A stretch of 64,000 nt of DNA. Origin: Selaginella moellendorffii (Eukaryota; Streptophyta; Lycopodiopsida; Selaginellales; Selaginellaceae). The notes below the pieces were generated by a model, which was given only the letters and a program-made list of their open reading frames with translations, did no database searches and had not been told where the DNA came from. Location of the stretch: NCBI RefSeq assembly GCF_000143415.4, contig NW_003314261.1:2181266-2245265 (forward strand), in the 5' to 3' direction. The position numbers were made by a program, and so were the translations under genes. This document shows positions 17,988 through 29,352 of the stretch, in pieces (the stretch's first letter is position 1; each line of letters starts with the position of its first letter).

Positions 17988-19299
17988 GTGAACAATCCGA
18001 ATCTGAATCAGAGGAGGCGTGATGGCATGTGGCCTTACGCCATTCCTAGGTGAGATGATACAAATAACAAGTATAAATTCTTAGTTGTTCTAGCAAATCT
18101 TACTTAAAGTTCAAGGTGAACAAGCCGAATATGAATTCATCGGATTGTTATAACAAATTGCAAGGTGATGGCATGAGGCAATACGCCATTTGAGAGTGGT
18201 AGCCATTCCTATATGAGGTGAGTGAAATATTTATTAGAAATACCTCATTCAATTGTGCACTTCTAAGTTTTGGTCCACTCAGTACTGTTTGCATGTTTCT
18301 ATTTTAATTCTTTCTCTAAAATGTTATTTAGCATGTGGCTTCATGCCATTGCTCTCCACAATCATGCATTGAATTTTTCTATCCTTGCATAATACTTCTC
18401 CATATATATAGCATGTGTGCACATGTGATATGGTTCATTAGGCCTGATATAGTGTGTGAGGTAAAACAAAGATGATGTGACATATGCATTTACCAATCAC
18501 ACGTGCATAAATCTAATAATATGGCGTGTGGCCCATATTAATGGCACATAAACCCATATTATGGGCTTACGTGCTTTATGTACCATCATTCCCTTGCAGT
18601 GTGTGTGTTGGTTTCCTTTTATAACACAACGAACTCCATATTTTAGGGTGAAGAGCGTTCTCATGGCAAGCACAAAATCTGTAAGTGAGGTAGAAAAGGA
18701 GACGGAGAAGGAGATAGGTGAAGATGTAGAATATATAAGTCTTCCAAACTCCCCGTACTATACTCCAGGTGATCATTTTTCTGAACAAACGGCAACATTA
18801 ACAACTATCGAGAACGCCCCAGTAACGTCAGAGACAACAATCCAAAGCAAAACAACTGACCCGGAGAAGGATGATAGTACCGCTGAGAGTACAAAAAGGA
18901 GGTGTCCACTAGCACTTAGGCTTATAATGGTGTGTGCCGTCATGCCATTTAGAGAAATAGAATGGCATGTGCCCTCAGGCCTTTTACTAAATCACCTTTG
19001 AAAGAAATGCAAGCCTCTATGTCATAAAAAAAAGGTACTAGAGAAATTCCTTAATAATATGAATGTTATTTAGTTTCATGAAAATACACTAAGGGTCAAA
19101 TGAGTTAAATGACTTCTCCAGACTAGCAATGCCTCTTGCTACACCTTCACAATTAGATTCGTTAGAAAAAGATAACATTGAATAATATCTAAATGTTCTC
19201 ACCATTAAGTTATATGTTTGGCTAATAGGAATGACGTTCATCTTGGAAAGCTCACCAGATGCTCAATGAACAAACAAATAGTGTGTGCGCACATGCCAT
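17988..19299 (+). other. Right end of the accessory block: eight palindromes, possible 3' exons
   Basis: Palindromes begin near 18022, 18168, 18328, 18408, 18521, 18927, 18962 and 19278. An open stretch at about 18660-18915 (MASTKSVSEVEKETEK..., rich in Thr/Ser/Glu) could be a small exon or a separate short gene; no homology is recognised. The density of motif copies here compares with subterminal repeats of large DNA transposons. Confidence 0.45.
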
Positions 19300-19630
19300 C
19301 GCTCTTCTTTAGCTTCAGATTCGACTTGTTCACCTTGACAATGAGATTTATTATACAACCAGATGGACTCAGTCTGGACACAAAGTCACCGCGCTAGTCA
19401 CCATGCCCCAGATATGTCTAGCCCCTGGACAAAAAACATATAATTTCACGTCATTTTCAAATACTTGAAAATTTGTACCTAGTCCCATTTTACTGAATAA
19501 ATCCCACTTTAACGAAATAGAGCTTTATAGTTTTTTGTTCAACTGGAGGCTTCAACTCTAGAGGAGGTTCCATCTTCGCCTTGGTTCTTTTATGCCCTGC
19601 TTATATCCTTTGCTAGAACTGAGGAAAAGG
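19300..19630 (-). pseudogene. Gag-side remnant of a chromovirus
   Basis: The part from about 19500 resembles 20800-20913: on the minus strand both lie just inside a primer-binding site and give the same decayed beginning of a gag-like frame (KRTKAEIEPLLELE in the better copy). No full gene remains. Confidence 0.45.
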
Positions 19631-19644
19631 CTTTGATACCAAAT

Positions 19645-20455
19645 TGTAAACCACAAATTTTTCCTTTCTAATTTGCTAGTTTACTTTGTCCATCCAACCA
19701 CCACTGCCTTGGCCTTAATTAAATTCTCTTGCCAAAGTTTCTACCTATGGTACTAACTCCCATTTGGTCCTATTTGACTTTAGCTACTCACTGCACAAGC
19801 AACAAAGTGTTAGCCATCCATTCATGAATTCCCAAATTCTTTCCCAACCCCCCTCCTCGGGTTAGACTGGATTTAAGGTTTGACTACCCTTCATACAGGC
19901 ATAAGTAGCTAAGCACACGAAACCTCCAGATTCCTAATATCCCTTGGCATAATAAGACTTGATCATAGGACCCTTTAAATCTCAAGCCTTGGGTGCAACA
20001 CTTGCTTCAAAACACCAGGGGGAAACACCATGGCCTAGCAGCTTAGTATAAATACCCTTACTCCCACACTTCTATCCTAAAATGAAGGCACAAGCCCCTA
20101 GGAAAGGTGAGGACTAATGAGTTGCAAGGTACTCAAGTGGGGCACCACTCCACATGAGTCGGGAGCATTGCAATTGGTTTCCTTCAAAATTAGTTTTTGG
20201 ACCTCACTATCTCTACTATTCTTCTGCCCGCCCCACCCGGCCCACCCCCCCCCCCCCCCCCTATCAGATGAATGCTTTGAGCTTTCATTCCACAACCTAT
20301 ATTAGTATTTGGACTCGGTCTTAGACTCGATCTCGAACCTGACCTTGGACTCATTTCTAGACTCGATCTTAGACTTAGTCTTATCCAATACCATTCTAGT
20401 TGTGGTTCTCGGGATCATTTAACCTATGACACTTCAAGGAATTGGTTCCTTACCA
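19645..20455 (-). repeat. Chromovirus LTR (811 bp)
   Basis: Minus-strand LTR with TGGTAAGG...GGTTTACA ends. Inside its lower end the minus strand reads TTTGGTATCAAAGCC (about 19628-19643), an initiator-tRNA-Met-type primer-binding site, so this is a 5' LTR with its internal region to the left. It is related to the LTR copies at 20929, 26746 and 28244. It contains a C17 tract (20245-20261). Confidence 0.65.
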
Positions 20456-20683
20456 CCTATAAAAGAAGTTCAATACCTATATTGAATATCTCTTTTTAAT
20501 TCTATGATTTGTTGACTATGTCTCCAAGGGCATCCCCCCACTTAGTGGTGTGCTTAAGTAAGCCTATTTAGTTAAGAGTTTATAACAATGGGATACAAGT
20601 GGCTCTATACCCTCGAGAAGTATTTCACCTTTCCCAACATATCAAATAAGTCCTTAATTCTTGATAAAGGGTACTTGTTTTTC

Positions 20684-21260
20684 TTAAATGTTCAATTGAG
20701 CCTTGGACGACCGAACCTCTCCACTAAACTTCTGTTTGGAAGTTTCCTTATTAGAGTTGTCTTCGTGCAAGGATTCCTCATCCATAACTTCTTGTTTGAC
20801 TAAAGGCTCAAGCTCCAAAAGAGGTTCTATCTCTGCCTTGGTTCTTTTATACCCTACCTTAGCCATCTCTCAGTATTCCACCTCTATCCTTCACTAGAAC
20901 TAAGGAAAAGGCTCTAATACCATATTGTAAGCCATAAATTTTTCCTTTCCAATTTACTAGCTTACCTCGTTTATCCAAACACCACGGCCTTGGCCTTAGT
21001 TAAGTTCCCTCGCTAAGGTTCTTGCCCATTGTACCATCTCCTACTTGGTCCTATTTGGTTTCAGCAACTCACTACATGAACAACAAAGCATTAGCCATCC
21101 ATCCACAGCTTCTCAAATTCTTTAGGACTCGAACCTAACCTCCATAGAATACATCTATGGATTCAACATCCTCCTAGGGAGTCCAATGAAGCTAACTATG
21201 CTTGGCTAACCCATAGTAATTAGTTTACCTTCGGCACGCCTTCGAGTCCCAATATGTGAC
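20684..21260 (-). mobile_element. Second chromovirus: gag start, primer site and truncated LTR
   Basis: A 60-codon minus frame at 20684-20866 (MAKVGYKRTKAEIEPLLELE...) precedes, in plus coordinates, the primer-binding site ATGGTATTAGAGCC (minus strand, about 20914-20927). The LTR begins at 20929 (TGTAAGCC) and is truncated near 21260. The shared LTR between gag on one side and pol on the other suggests a tandem LTR-internal-LTR-internal arrangement. Confidence 0.55.
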
Positions 21261-21289
21261 AATGCTCATTTTCACAAATGGATACTTTA

Positions 21290-21800
21290 ATTGAACTTTA
21301 CATAAATACATAAAGTTTTACCTTGCCAAAATTCCTCCAATAAATCTCGCACATTCGCCAGGTTCTCTTTCGGTTCCCATATTGCTTTGTAATGTGGAAA
21401 TCCTTTCTATTTCATATGGAACTCCCTCACTTCATGTCCTTGTCACTTGCTCTTATGTGCATTGAGAATGGCCTCAACTTTGTATTCCTCTTCCTCTTGG
21501 ATAACCTTAAGTAAATGTCTTATTTGGTCCTTGCGAAGCGGATCCTCAAAGTAAGTTCATATGGAATATAGAGTGTATCTTCCCCATCTCTTGAGAAAGT
21601 CAGAGGTGGTAAGCCATTTTACCAATTCGAAGCTTAATCTTATAAGGCCTCACAAACCTACTTAAGGAACTTAAGATTAGTTTATTTCTAAAAATATATA
21701 CATTTTACCTTTGGGTCAACTTCTAGCTGATCCCACTTGGTAACCTTAGGTTCTTAGTGTTCAGCCACACCTTCTCCCCAAGTTCGAACTTTACATCCTG
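21290..21800 (-). pseudogene. Chromovirus integrase C-terminus and chromodomain, decayed
   Basis: On the minus strand the order is an integrase tail (KFELGEKVWLNTKNLRL, at about 21740-21800; RFVRPYKIKLRIGKMAY at about 21600-21660) and then a chromodomain (EEEYKVEAILNAHKSK, then KGFPHYKAIWEPKENLANV, at about 21300-21500). Stops interrupt the frame. The chromodomain C-terminal to integrase places it in the chromovirus clade of Ty3/gypsy. Confidence 0.7.
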
Positions 21801-22204
21801 GCTCTTCTGATTGTAAGACATAAATCCCTAAGCCCTAAAGTGGAGCCAAAAGGGTAATAGCTGAAGCAGAAGCTAAATGAGGGTAACACATTTGGACTAA
21901 AAGCTTTGACTTGGATAGTCAAGAGTGGGAGTGGAACTCCCAACGAAGTGCTCGAGAAATGAGCTCGAAACAAGCAGTAAGTGAGTCTCTAGAAAAAGGA
22001 CATAAAAGGACCAACACATAACACATGGAAGTGTTAAATAGAGTTTGAGAAGGAGTTTGAGATGGAGAGCACGAAGCAAGCAGTAAGTGAGTCTCTAGAA
22101 AAGGGACATAAGAGGACCAATATATAACATGTGGAAGTGTTAAATAGAGTTCGAGAAGGAGTTGGAGTCCAAGAAAGAGTCTAAGATGGAGTTTGAGATA
22201 GACC

Positions 22205-22403
22205 TGAGTGTAAGCTCTTAAGTTTGGACTTCACGGGAAGTCACCCAACCCAATACTATTCAAACCCAAGGACGCTTAACCTTAAGTATCCTAAGACCCT
22301 TAACCAATTGGAAAAAGGGGTGCACTCTTATTCATAGCCCTTTCCCTCTATATTTGAACCCTTATGGATCGCTTCTCGAGTTATTCTCTTTGGTTTCTTA
22401 CAT
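22205..22403 (-). repeat. Solo Cassandra LTR
   Basis: A further copy of the 5S-bearing LTR (TGTAAGCTC...TTTCTTACA) without internal region. The flanks CTGAG and TTGAG suggest a 5-bp target-site duplication with one mismatch. It interrupts a GAGTCC-type array, so it is younger than that array. Confidence 0.75.
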
Positions 22404-22800
22404 TGAGAAGGAGTCTGAGATGGACCCAAGATGGACCTGAGATAGAGTCTGAGATGGACCCAAGACAAAGTCCAAGATGGAGTCCGAAATGAACCCGAGA
22501 TGCAATCCAAGATAGATCTGAGATGGAGTCTGAGATGACTCCAAGATGGAGTCCAAGATGGAGCCTGAGATGGACCCAAGATGGAGTTCAAGATGGACCC
22601 GAGATGGAGTCCAAGATATACCTAAGATAGCTTCCAAGATGGACTTGAGATGGAGTCTGAGATGGACCCAAGATGGAGTTCGAGTTCAAGATCGAGATTG
22701 AGACTGAGACTGAGGCTAAAACCAAGACCGAGACTGAGATTAAGACCGACTCTGAGACCAAGTCTGAGTCCAAGTCTGAGTCTGAGTCTGAGGGTAAAAG
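22404..22800. repeat. Degenerate GAGTCC/GAGATGGA low-complexity array
   Basis: About 400 bp of imperfect units such as GAGTCTGAGATGGACCC and GAGTCCAAGAT with a loose period near 12-24 bp. Similar arrays occur at 20310-20400, 27330-27420, 27690-27850 and 28325-28575, within or next to LTR sequence of the chromovirus family, so they are probably an LTR-internal repeat. Confidence 0.75.
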
Positions 22801-23445
22801 CCTAAAGCGTTCGTTTCCTAGACCTTAGGGGGTTTGATGAGCTCCAAAAGTATAGTAGGGGGAGGACTCTAGTGGAGCCAGTTTGGCTAGAAAAAGCTAG
22901 TGTGACCAAGGAAGGCTATACCCATATGGTGGGTGATGATAAAAACACGAAGGAGTCCAAAGCTAGAGTGAATATAGTAAGACAATTAAGGTAGCTTAGT
23001 GAAGTGTTCAAGAGCCAACTCTAGCTCCCCCGGGAAATCAAATGGTCGATGCTCCCAATCCGAGTCATAGTTTAAGACCTTGGGATGACATTTCAAAACA
23101 CTGTGGCCCTACGTAAGCCTCATGAGTACTCTCCCCACCTTTTGCCTTTAAGTGCCCTAGCCATATGGCTGGAGCGAGGTTTTGATGAGTCACGTCAGGT
23201 ATCCACATAGGTAGTGCCACCCACAAAAGGAAGAAGAATAATGCTTTGGTGTAGTGACCAAGAATATGGTTATATGGTGAGGAAGTTCTAGAGGACAATA
23301 AGAGTTAATGGTTGGGCCTTTGGGCCTTGACCCAATAGCAATGTTAATGAGCACTACTGTGGATGAAGAGGGATTTGGTGGGGACGGAAGAAGAGATATT
23401 GGGGAAGGGTGTTCCCTATATCTTTGGGCATCCTAAGGGTTCTAT

Positions 23446-24103
23446 TGTAGTGCATGTGATCATGGGATGAGATTTGGATATATTGTTATTGTGGATCCTT
23501 GGAACCTTGGGGGATAAATAGGGATAAAATAGCCACTAAAGGCTCTCTCATTAAGTAATTGCCCATTTTTTAATTGGCTTAAGGGGAGAGAGATAGAGTG
23601 CGCTACAATTGGTATTAGAGCAAATAGTACAGGTTTGATTCCCATTGATTAGTGGCTACTTAAAAATATAATATACCCTTCAACAAGGTATATTCCTACC
23701 CCTAAATTTAAAATCATACGTATTGAGCATCCATATGTACATCCTTCCTCTTGTGTGGAGTATCCACAGATGAAGGTATCCACCGTGGGGGTACGGGTGG
23801 ATGACTAATTACTTCACATGGAATAATTGATCTACACAATGGAAGGATTTGCGGAAATGGAGGTGTTGGTTCCCTTTGGCTAAATAGGGGTTGTTAGTCA
23901 ATAGTCAATGAGGACATTGACATCTCCGAAGGGGGGGGTGAATGTAGCGCATGTGATTATGGGATGAGATTTAAATATACTATCACCGTGAATCCTTAAA
24001 ACCTTGGGGGATAAATAGGGATAAAATAGCCACTAAAGGCTCTCTCATAAAAAACTACCCCTCTTTCAGTTGGTTTAAGGGGAGAGAGATAGGGTGCGTT
24101 ACA
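23446..24103 (+). mobile_element. Complete TRIM-like LTR element (658 bp)
   Basis: The 5' LTR 23446-23607 (162 bp) and the 3' LTR 23943-24103 (161 bp) share TGTAG/TGCA...TACA ends and high similarity. The 5' LTR is followed directly by ATTGGTATTAGAGC, an initiator tRNA-Met primer-binding site. A purine-rich tract (GAAGGGGGGGGTGAA, about 23927-23941) precedes the 3' LTR. The internal region is about 335 bp with no coding capacity. Flanks are TCTAT and CCTAT, a one-mismatch duplication. It is the reference copy for the solo LTR at 94-254. Confidence 0.8.
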
Positions 24104-24849
24104 CCTATGGTGTGGTCAAGGGATGACCACTCATGGGTGGATGGTCCAGTCTTTGAGAGATAGGACTGTGATGCACTACTAATATGATAAGGGTGAATGA
24201 ATATGGCCTTAATATAATGGGTTGATATATTGGTAGTACCTTTGGGTGTCAATCATAGGATTGGACTTGGTGGGGATTAAAGAAAGGATATGAGAAAAGG
24301 GTGTTCTCCATATCTCCAAGCATTTTAATGATGCTAAGGGGTGGTTATAGGATGATCATTTATGGACGGATGGTCTAGTTTTTGGGAGATAGGACTGTGG
24401 TGCAAGTGGTATTGGACTACTTATGTGACAAAAGGGAATGGACATGGCCTTAGCATAATAGGTAGATATGTCAATAGTACTTTTGGGTGTTAGTCACGGG
24501 ATTAGATATGTGGAGCACTTGGATCAAGTGCAAAGGCTAAGTGGCATAGATGCCATTCATGAGGCTAGTATGTCCCAAGTTAGAAATAAGATTTATAAAA
24601 ATTGTGAGTGAAATTCTCCTAAGTGGTCAAAAGTGTGGTTAAGTGACTAAAGTAGAATAGAAAATTTAACTACTTACATTGATTTGCATAATAATTTGAC
24701 CTTTGTTGAGCCTATACCAAGGAATCCTTCAGTAGATTCTAAATATTGAGTCTTTCTGCCATAAACGCCTCTACTGTAGATAATTCTCCATGATTCTTGG
24801 CCATATCGAGTTCCACAAAACCTTCAATAGCTCACCTATTGATGACTTC

Positions 24850-26641
24850 CTTTGGACTCACCTCGATTCTCGAATGTGGTGAATTGTTATAATATATTTC
24901 CGCAAATCCCAAATGACTTACCCAATTGGTCTAGTCTCCAAAGACATAGTATTGCAAATAATCCTTCAACTGCCTATTCACCCTTTCCATTTGTCTATTT
25001 GTTAAGAAGTGTTATTGCCATTAATCTTGATTTAATACCCAATACCTGTCTATAGGTGATAAGCTGTGCTGAATTTCAACTTGATGTGATATTGTTCCAG
25101 GAAAGTTCTCTAAAACCTACTGGTGAAAATTTTATCTCGATCTAAGATAATCTTTTCTGGCCTTCCCCGCACTTGAACCACTTGTTTGAGAATAGCTTCA
25201 CCACACCTTCCGCATCCACTTCTATTGTGGTGGGTATGAAATGTGCCATCTTTAAAAACCAGTCCACCACCATAAATATTGCTTTAAACCCCTCACTTAA
25301 GGGGAGTTCTGTGATGAAGTCTATTATAAGACATTTCCACGAATGATCTAGAATTAAAATGCTTTGTAACAAGCCCCCATCAGCCTTAATCATGGCTTTG
25401 ATCTGCTAACATGTTGGATATGTCTTTATATAGTGTTAGATGTTCTTAGCTATATCTAGCCAGTGATACTTCCTCTTCAATAAGCCCATTATTTTGAGCA
25501 CTCTACTGTGTCCTGCAAAAAGTCCATCATGACATTCTTTTAAGGCTACCTTCCTTAGTTCCCTTTTTGGAACATACACCCTTGTTTGTTTATAATAAAT
25601 GACGCTATTGCATTCTGCATAACCTATTTTCTCTTCTATTGGTAGCTCCCCTCTCTAGTGAGCATCCTGTGCCTCCTGGTTTTTTGGTGACACTTCTTAT
25701 GTTAGATAATTGTTCTCATATGCTATCCGCACATCATCCCAAAAGGTTGTTGTTATGCTGGATATCGCTAACTTCAAGCTTGCTTTTTGACTTAGAGCAT
25801 CTACTATGATTTTCCTCTTCCCAGGTTTACATAAAATCTTGCAATCAAACTCAGCCAAAGCATTGGCCCACCAACCCTGTTTCCCTCTCAGGTCGAGCTG
25901 TGACAAGAAGTTTTTTGTTGCCACATTATCCGTGTAAACTTTGAAGTGTTTCCCAAGGTAGTGTTGCCACTCCTTAAGTGCCTTGACCACCGCAAACAAT
26001 TCCTTCTCGTGAGCAAGCCACTTTTGTTGAGCCTTGTCCAACTTCTTTGAGAAGAACACTACTGGATGGTTGTCTTGCTTCAAAACTGCGCCCAATGCAA
26101 AGTTTGAAGCATCCATTTTTACCTCAAAGTCTTTACCAAAGTCCAATATAGGAGTCTTCCTCAACTTCTTTTTGAGGTGGACTAATGCCACCTCATATTC
26201 TGTTGTACATTCCATCTTCCCTTTTCCCATTTGGTCCGTTAAAACTAGGGTTATTCTCAAATAGTGTTTAATAAACTTTCGATAGTAATTGCATAGCCCC
26301 AAGAATGCCCTTAACTTGTGTATATTCAATAGTTGTTCTCATTCCTGGATCACTTGGACCTTCTTAGGGTCCACCTTGAGCCTGTCCTTGCCCACCACAT
26401 GCCCAAGAAACTTTACCTCTTGTTGAGCAAAGTCATATTTGCTTTCTTTAGGATACAATTGGTATTCCCTTAGTTTCTCAAACACCTTCGTCAAGTGTTC
26501 AACATGCTTATCTAGTGTCTCACTATAGATCAAGATGTCGTCAATGTAAATGACCACGAAGTGATCTAGATAAGGTACAAAAATGTAGTTCATCAGCATC
26601 GAAAACATTGCTGGTGCATTGCATAGCCCAAAGGGCATCAC
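24850..26641 (-). pseudogene. Decayed Ty3/gypsy pol: RT, RNase H and integrase
   Basis: Minus strand, broken by stops. 26339-26641 is the end of the reverse transcriptase with the catalytic YIDDIL motif after PFGLCNAPA. 25697-26329 is the RNase H region (KMDASNFALGAVL, HEKELFAVVKALKEW, YTDN). 25142-25393 is integrase core (WKCLIIDFITELPLSEGF, FMVVDWFLKMAHFIP). About 24870-25030 holds its continuation (MERVNRQL). The frame is interrupted between domains, so no polyprotein is made. The RT 5' part is lost where an LTR fragment abuts at about 26745. Confidence 0.85.
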
Positions 26642-26745
26642 TAGAAACTCAAAACTTCCATACCTTGTCTAACAAGTTATCTTCTTAACATCTTCCTCTG
26701 CTACCCAGATTTGGTAGTATCCTGAACTTAGGTCAATCCGCCTCC

Positions 26746-27494
26746 AAATTCCTAACATCGCTTGGTACAATAATACTTGATCATAGAACTCTCTAAATCC
26801 CAAGCTTGGGGTGCAACACTTGCTTCGGGACACTAGGGGGAAACACTATGACCTAACAGCCTAATATGGGTACCTTTATTCCCCCACTTCCATTCAAAAG
26901 GGAAGGTTGGTGAAACCGTGTCAATCCATGGTTGTCATTGACCGCCTCTGGCTCCTCCCCATACAAGACGACCACCGCACTGACTGATGACCCTATCATG
27001 GGTAACCAACCCTGCCCATAGGAAGGGCAAGGACTAATGACCCGTAAGGTACTTAAGTGGGGCACCACTCCACATGAGCTGAGAGCACTGCAATTGGTTT
27101 CCCTTCCGAATGTGGGAGTTGCTTTTGAGCAGTTCTTTGGGTGGCCCCTCCAGCACCACTCACTCCTACCCAAGGCCCCTAAGCCCCAATCTCAACCTCA
27201 AGTCAGTTTAAAAGCACCACTGGAGAGTTCTTTTAAGACTACTATCCCTACTATCCCTACTATCCCCTTATAGCCCCCCTCAGGAGACACACGCTTTGCG
27301 CTTATCACCCACAACCTGTATTAGTATTCGAACTTGGTCTTGAATTCAATCTCAAGCTCGACCTCGGACTCTGTCTCGAACTTGATCTTGAACTCAGTCT
27401 CGAACTCAGTCTCATCCGATGAACTCTTTATCATTTTGGTCATGCTTTTAGGGATCCTTCAACCTACAATATCTCAGGGAGTTGGTTCTTTACA
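26746..27494 (-). repeat. Truncated chromovirus LTR fused to RT
   Basis: Starts (minus strand) TGTAAAGAACCAACTCC at 27494 and matches the other LTRs down to about 26746, where it joins reverse transcriptase sequence in an order no intact element has. This is a deletion or recombination junction. Confidence 0.65.
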
Positions 27495-27923
27495 CATCAC
27501 TCCACATGAGTTGGGAGCACCACAATCAATTTCCCTTTTAGGAGTGGGAGCTACTCTTGAGCAGTTCCTCAAGTGGCCTCTCTAGCACCACCCAACTCCA
27601 TGCTCACTCCCACCCAAGGCCTTTAACCCCTAATCTCAACCTCAAATCAGTTTAGAAGCACCACTGGAAAGTTCCTTCAAGACTGTTTCCTAAACCTGAT
27701 CTTGAACTCGATCTCAGACTTGACCTCGGATTGGACCTTTGACTCGATCTCGGACTCAATCTCGGACCCAATCTCGGACCTCAGACTCAGTCTCGAACTC
27801 AATCTTGAACTCGGTCTTGGACTTGATTTTAAACTCGGTCTCATCCGATGAACTTTTTATCATTTTAGTCATGGTTCTAAGGATCCTTTAACTTACAACA
27901 CCTCAAGGAGTTAGTTCCTTACA
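27495..27923 (-). repeat. Partial chromovirus LTR
   Basis: A second, abutting LTR copy with its minus-strand start at 27923 (TGTAAGGAACTAACTCC), truncated at 27495 where the previous copy begins. It includes a GAGTCC-type array. Confidence 0.6.
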
Positions 27924-28243
27924 TTTGTTTGGCTCTATTTGGCTCCATTTTTCTTGCTAATTTTGGCATTAGGATGTTAGATACTCTAAAAATGTTCCTA
28001 CATCTCTTTGTGCTTTTGTCCCTTCGCTCATTGGGTTAAATGTTTAAGAGTCACTCTGTGCTTTGATTCATTTACTCCTTGGTTGCAAGTTTGGGAGTTT
28101 GGCTTTGTACCTTCATTCAGTGGCCTAAGGCCTTGAAACTTAGATTCTACTCCACTATCTTCAGACACAAGGCATGTAACACGTAGCACATGGTAGTTTA
28201 AGTTTCCTTTGTGTTTATCCTATAAATCACAATAAGATCAAGG

Positions 28244-29352
28244 TGTAAGGAACCAACTCCTCGAGGTGTCGAAGGCTAAAGGATCCCCGAAAACACAACA
28301 AAAATGATAAAGAGTTTATAAGATGAGACCAAGTCTGAGATCGAGTCCAAGACTGACTCTAAGACTGAGTTCAAGATCGAGTCCGAGATTGAGTCTAAGA
28401 TCAACTCTGAGACCAAGTTTGAGCCCGAGTCTGAAACCAAGATCAAGACCGAGTCCAAGATCCGAGATCAGGTCCAAAACTGAGTCCGAGACTGAGTTTG
28501 AGATAGAGTCCGAAGTTGGATCCAAGATCGAGTCTGAGATCGATTTTGAGACCGAATCCAAGGTCGAGTCCAAATACTAATACAGGTCGTGGGGTGAAAG
28601 CCCAAAGCATGTGTCTCCTGGGGCTACAGGGGGTTCCAAAAGTATAGTAGAGATAGTGAAGTCCATGAACCAGTCTTGAAGGAACTCTTTAGTGGTACTT
28701 CTAAATTGACTTGAGGTTGAGACTGGGGTTAAAGGGCTTTGGGTGGGAGTGAGCATGGACTCAAGTGGTGCCAGAGGGGCCACCCAAGGAAGTGCTCAAG
28801 AGAAACTCCCACTCCTAAAAGGGAAATCAATTGTGGTGCTCCTGACTTATATGGAGTAGTGCCCCACTTGAGTACTTTTCTCATTAGTCCTTGCCCTTCC
28901 TAAGGGATTAGGCATTCCCTTCGGGATGGAAGTGGGGGAGTAAGGGTACCCATACCGGGCTGTTATGCTATGGTGTTTCCCCTGATGTCCTGAAATAAGT
29001 GTTGCATCCAAGACGGGACTTAGAGGGTTCTATGATCAAGTTTTGTTGTACTAAAGGATATTAGGAATCTGGAAGTTTGGTATGCTTAACTACTTGTGCT
29101 TATGGGGAGTGTAGCTAAACCTTAAGTCCAATTTAACCTAAGGAGGGGGATTAAGAGGGAATTTAGAAATCTGTGGATGGATGGCTAATACTCCATTGTT
29201 CGTGCAATGAGTTGTTAAAATCAAGTAAAACCATGTAGGAGTTGATATAATAAGTGGGAACCTTGGTAAGGGAACTTAACTAAGGCCAGGCCATGGTGGT
29301 CAGATAAACGAGGTAAGGTAGCAAATCGGAAAAGAAAAATTTGTGGTTTACA
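28244..29352 (+). repeat. Full-length chromovirus LTR (about 1.1 kb), plus orientation
   Basis: TGTAAGGAACC...GTGGTTTACA ends match the LTR family. No primer site follows and no polypurine tract was recognised upstream, so it is likely a solo LTR. The 5-bp flanks (CAAGG and AAATG) do not match, so its integration history is unclear. A long GAGTCC-type array lies at 28325-28575. Confidence 0.65.

Larger units (their letters stand above)
6010..19299. mobile_element. Accessory block: candidate DUF7869-transposase element rich in a 22-bp palindrome
   Basis: Proposed composite element bounded by the outermost copies of the motif. It contains a DDE-type transposase gene (plus strand, 14881-17987 and possibly further exons) and a divergent multi-exon gene (minus strand, 6066 to about 11.7 kb). 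About 27 copies of the motif occur within it and none was noticed in the remaining 51 kb. True termini and target-site duplication were not found, so the outer limits are provisional. Flanking DNA is AT-rich repeat on both sides. The block has higher GC and longer open frames than its flanks, which fits a distinct origin. Confidence 0.45.
6010..19299. repeat. Dispersed 22-bp inverted-repeat motif, at least 27 copies
   Basis: The consensus is two 11-bp arms, ATGGCATGAGG then CCTCATGCCAT. Copies begin near 6010, 7087, 7162, 8375, 8566, 8707, 10205, 11482, 11542, 11619, 12986, 13065, 13922, 13994, 14609, 14707, 14777, 16623, 16680, 18022, 18168, 18328, 18408, 18521, 18927, 18962 and 19278. Most keep ATGGCATG/CATGCCAT or ATGGCGTG/CACGCCAT arms with substitutions that often retain pairing, for example GTG paired with CAC where others have GAG with CTC. 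They lie in introns, in exons, upstream of the transposase and in the non-coding right end. Copies at 12986/13065 and 13922/13994 belong to one duplicated segment. Confidence 0.85.

Noticed and set aside
6010-19299. CRISPR-like array from the regular palindromes
   Set aside because: Spacing is irregular, the repeats lie in exons and introns of eukaryotic genes, and no Cas gene exists; the genome is clearly nuclear plant.
22328-22637. Minus-strand open frames with repeated SILGPSQTPS-like peptides
   Set aside because: Translation of a degenerate GAGTCC-type DNA array; no conserved protein and no gene context.
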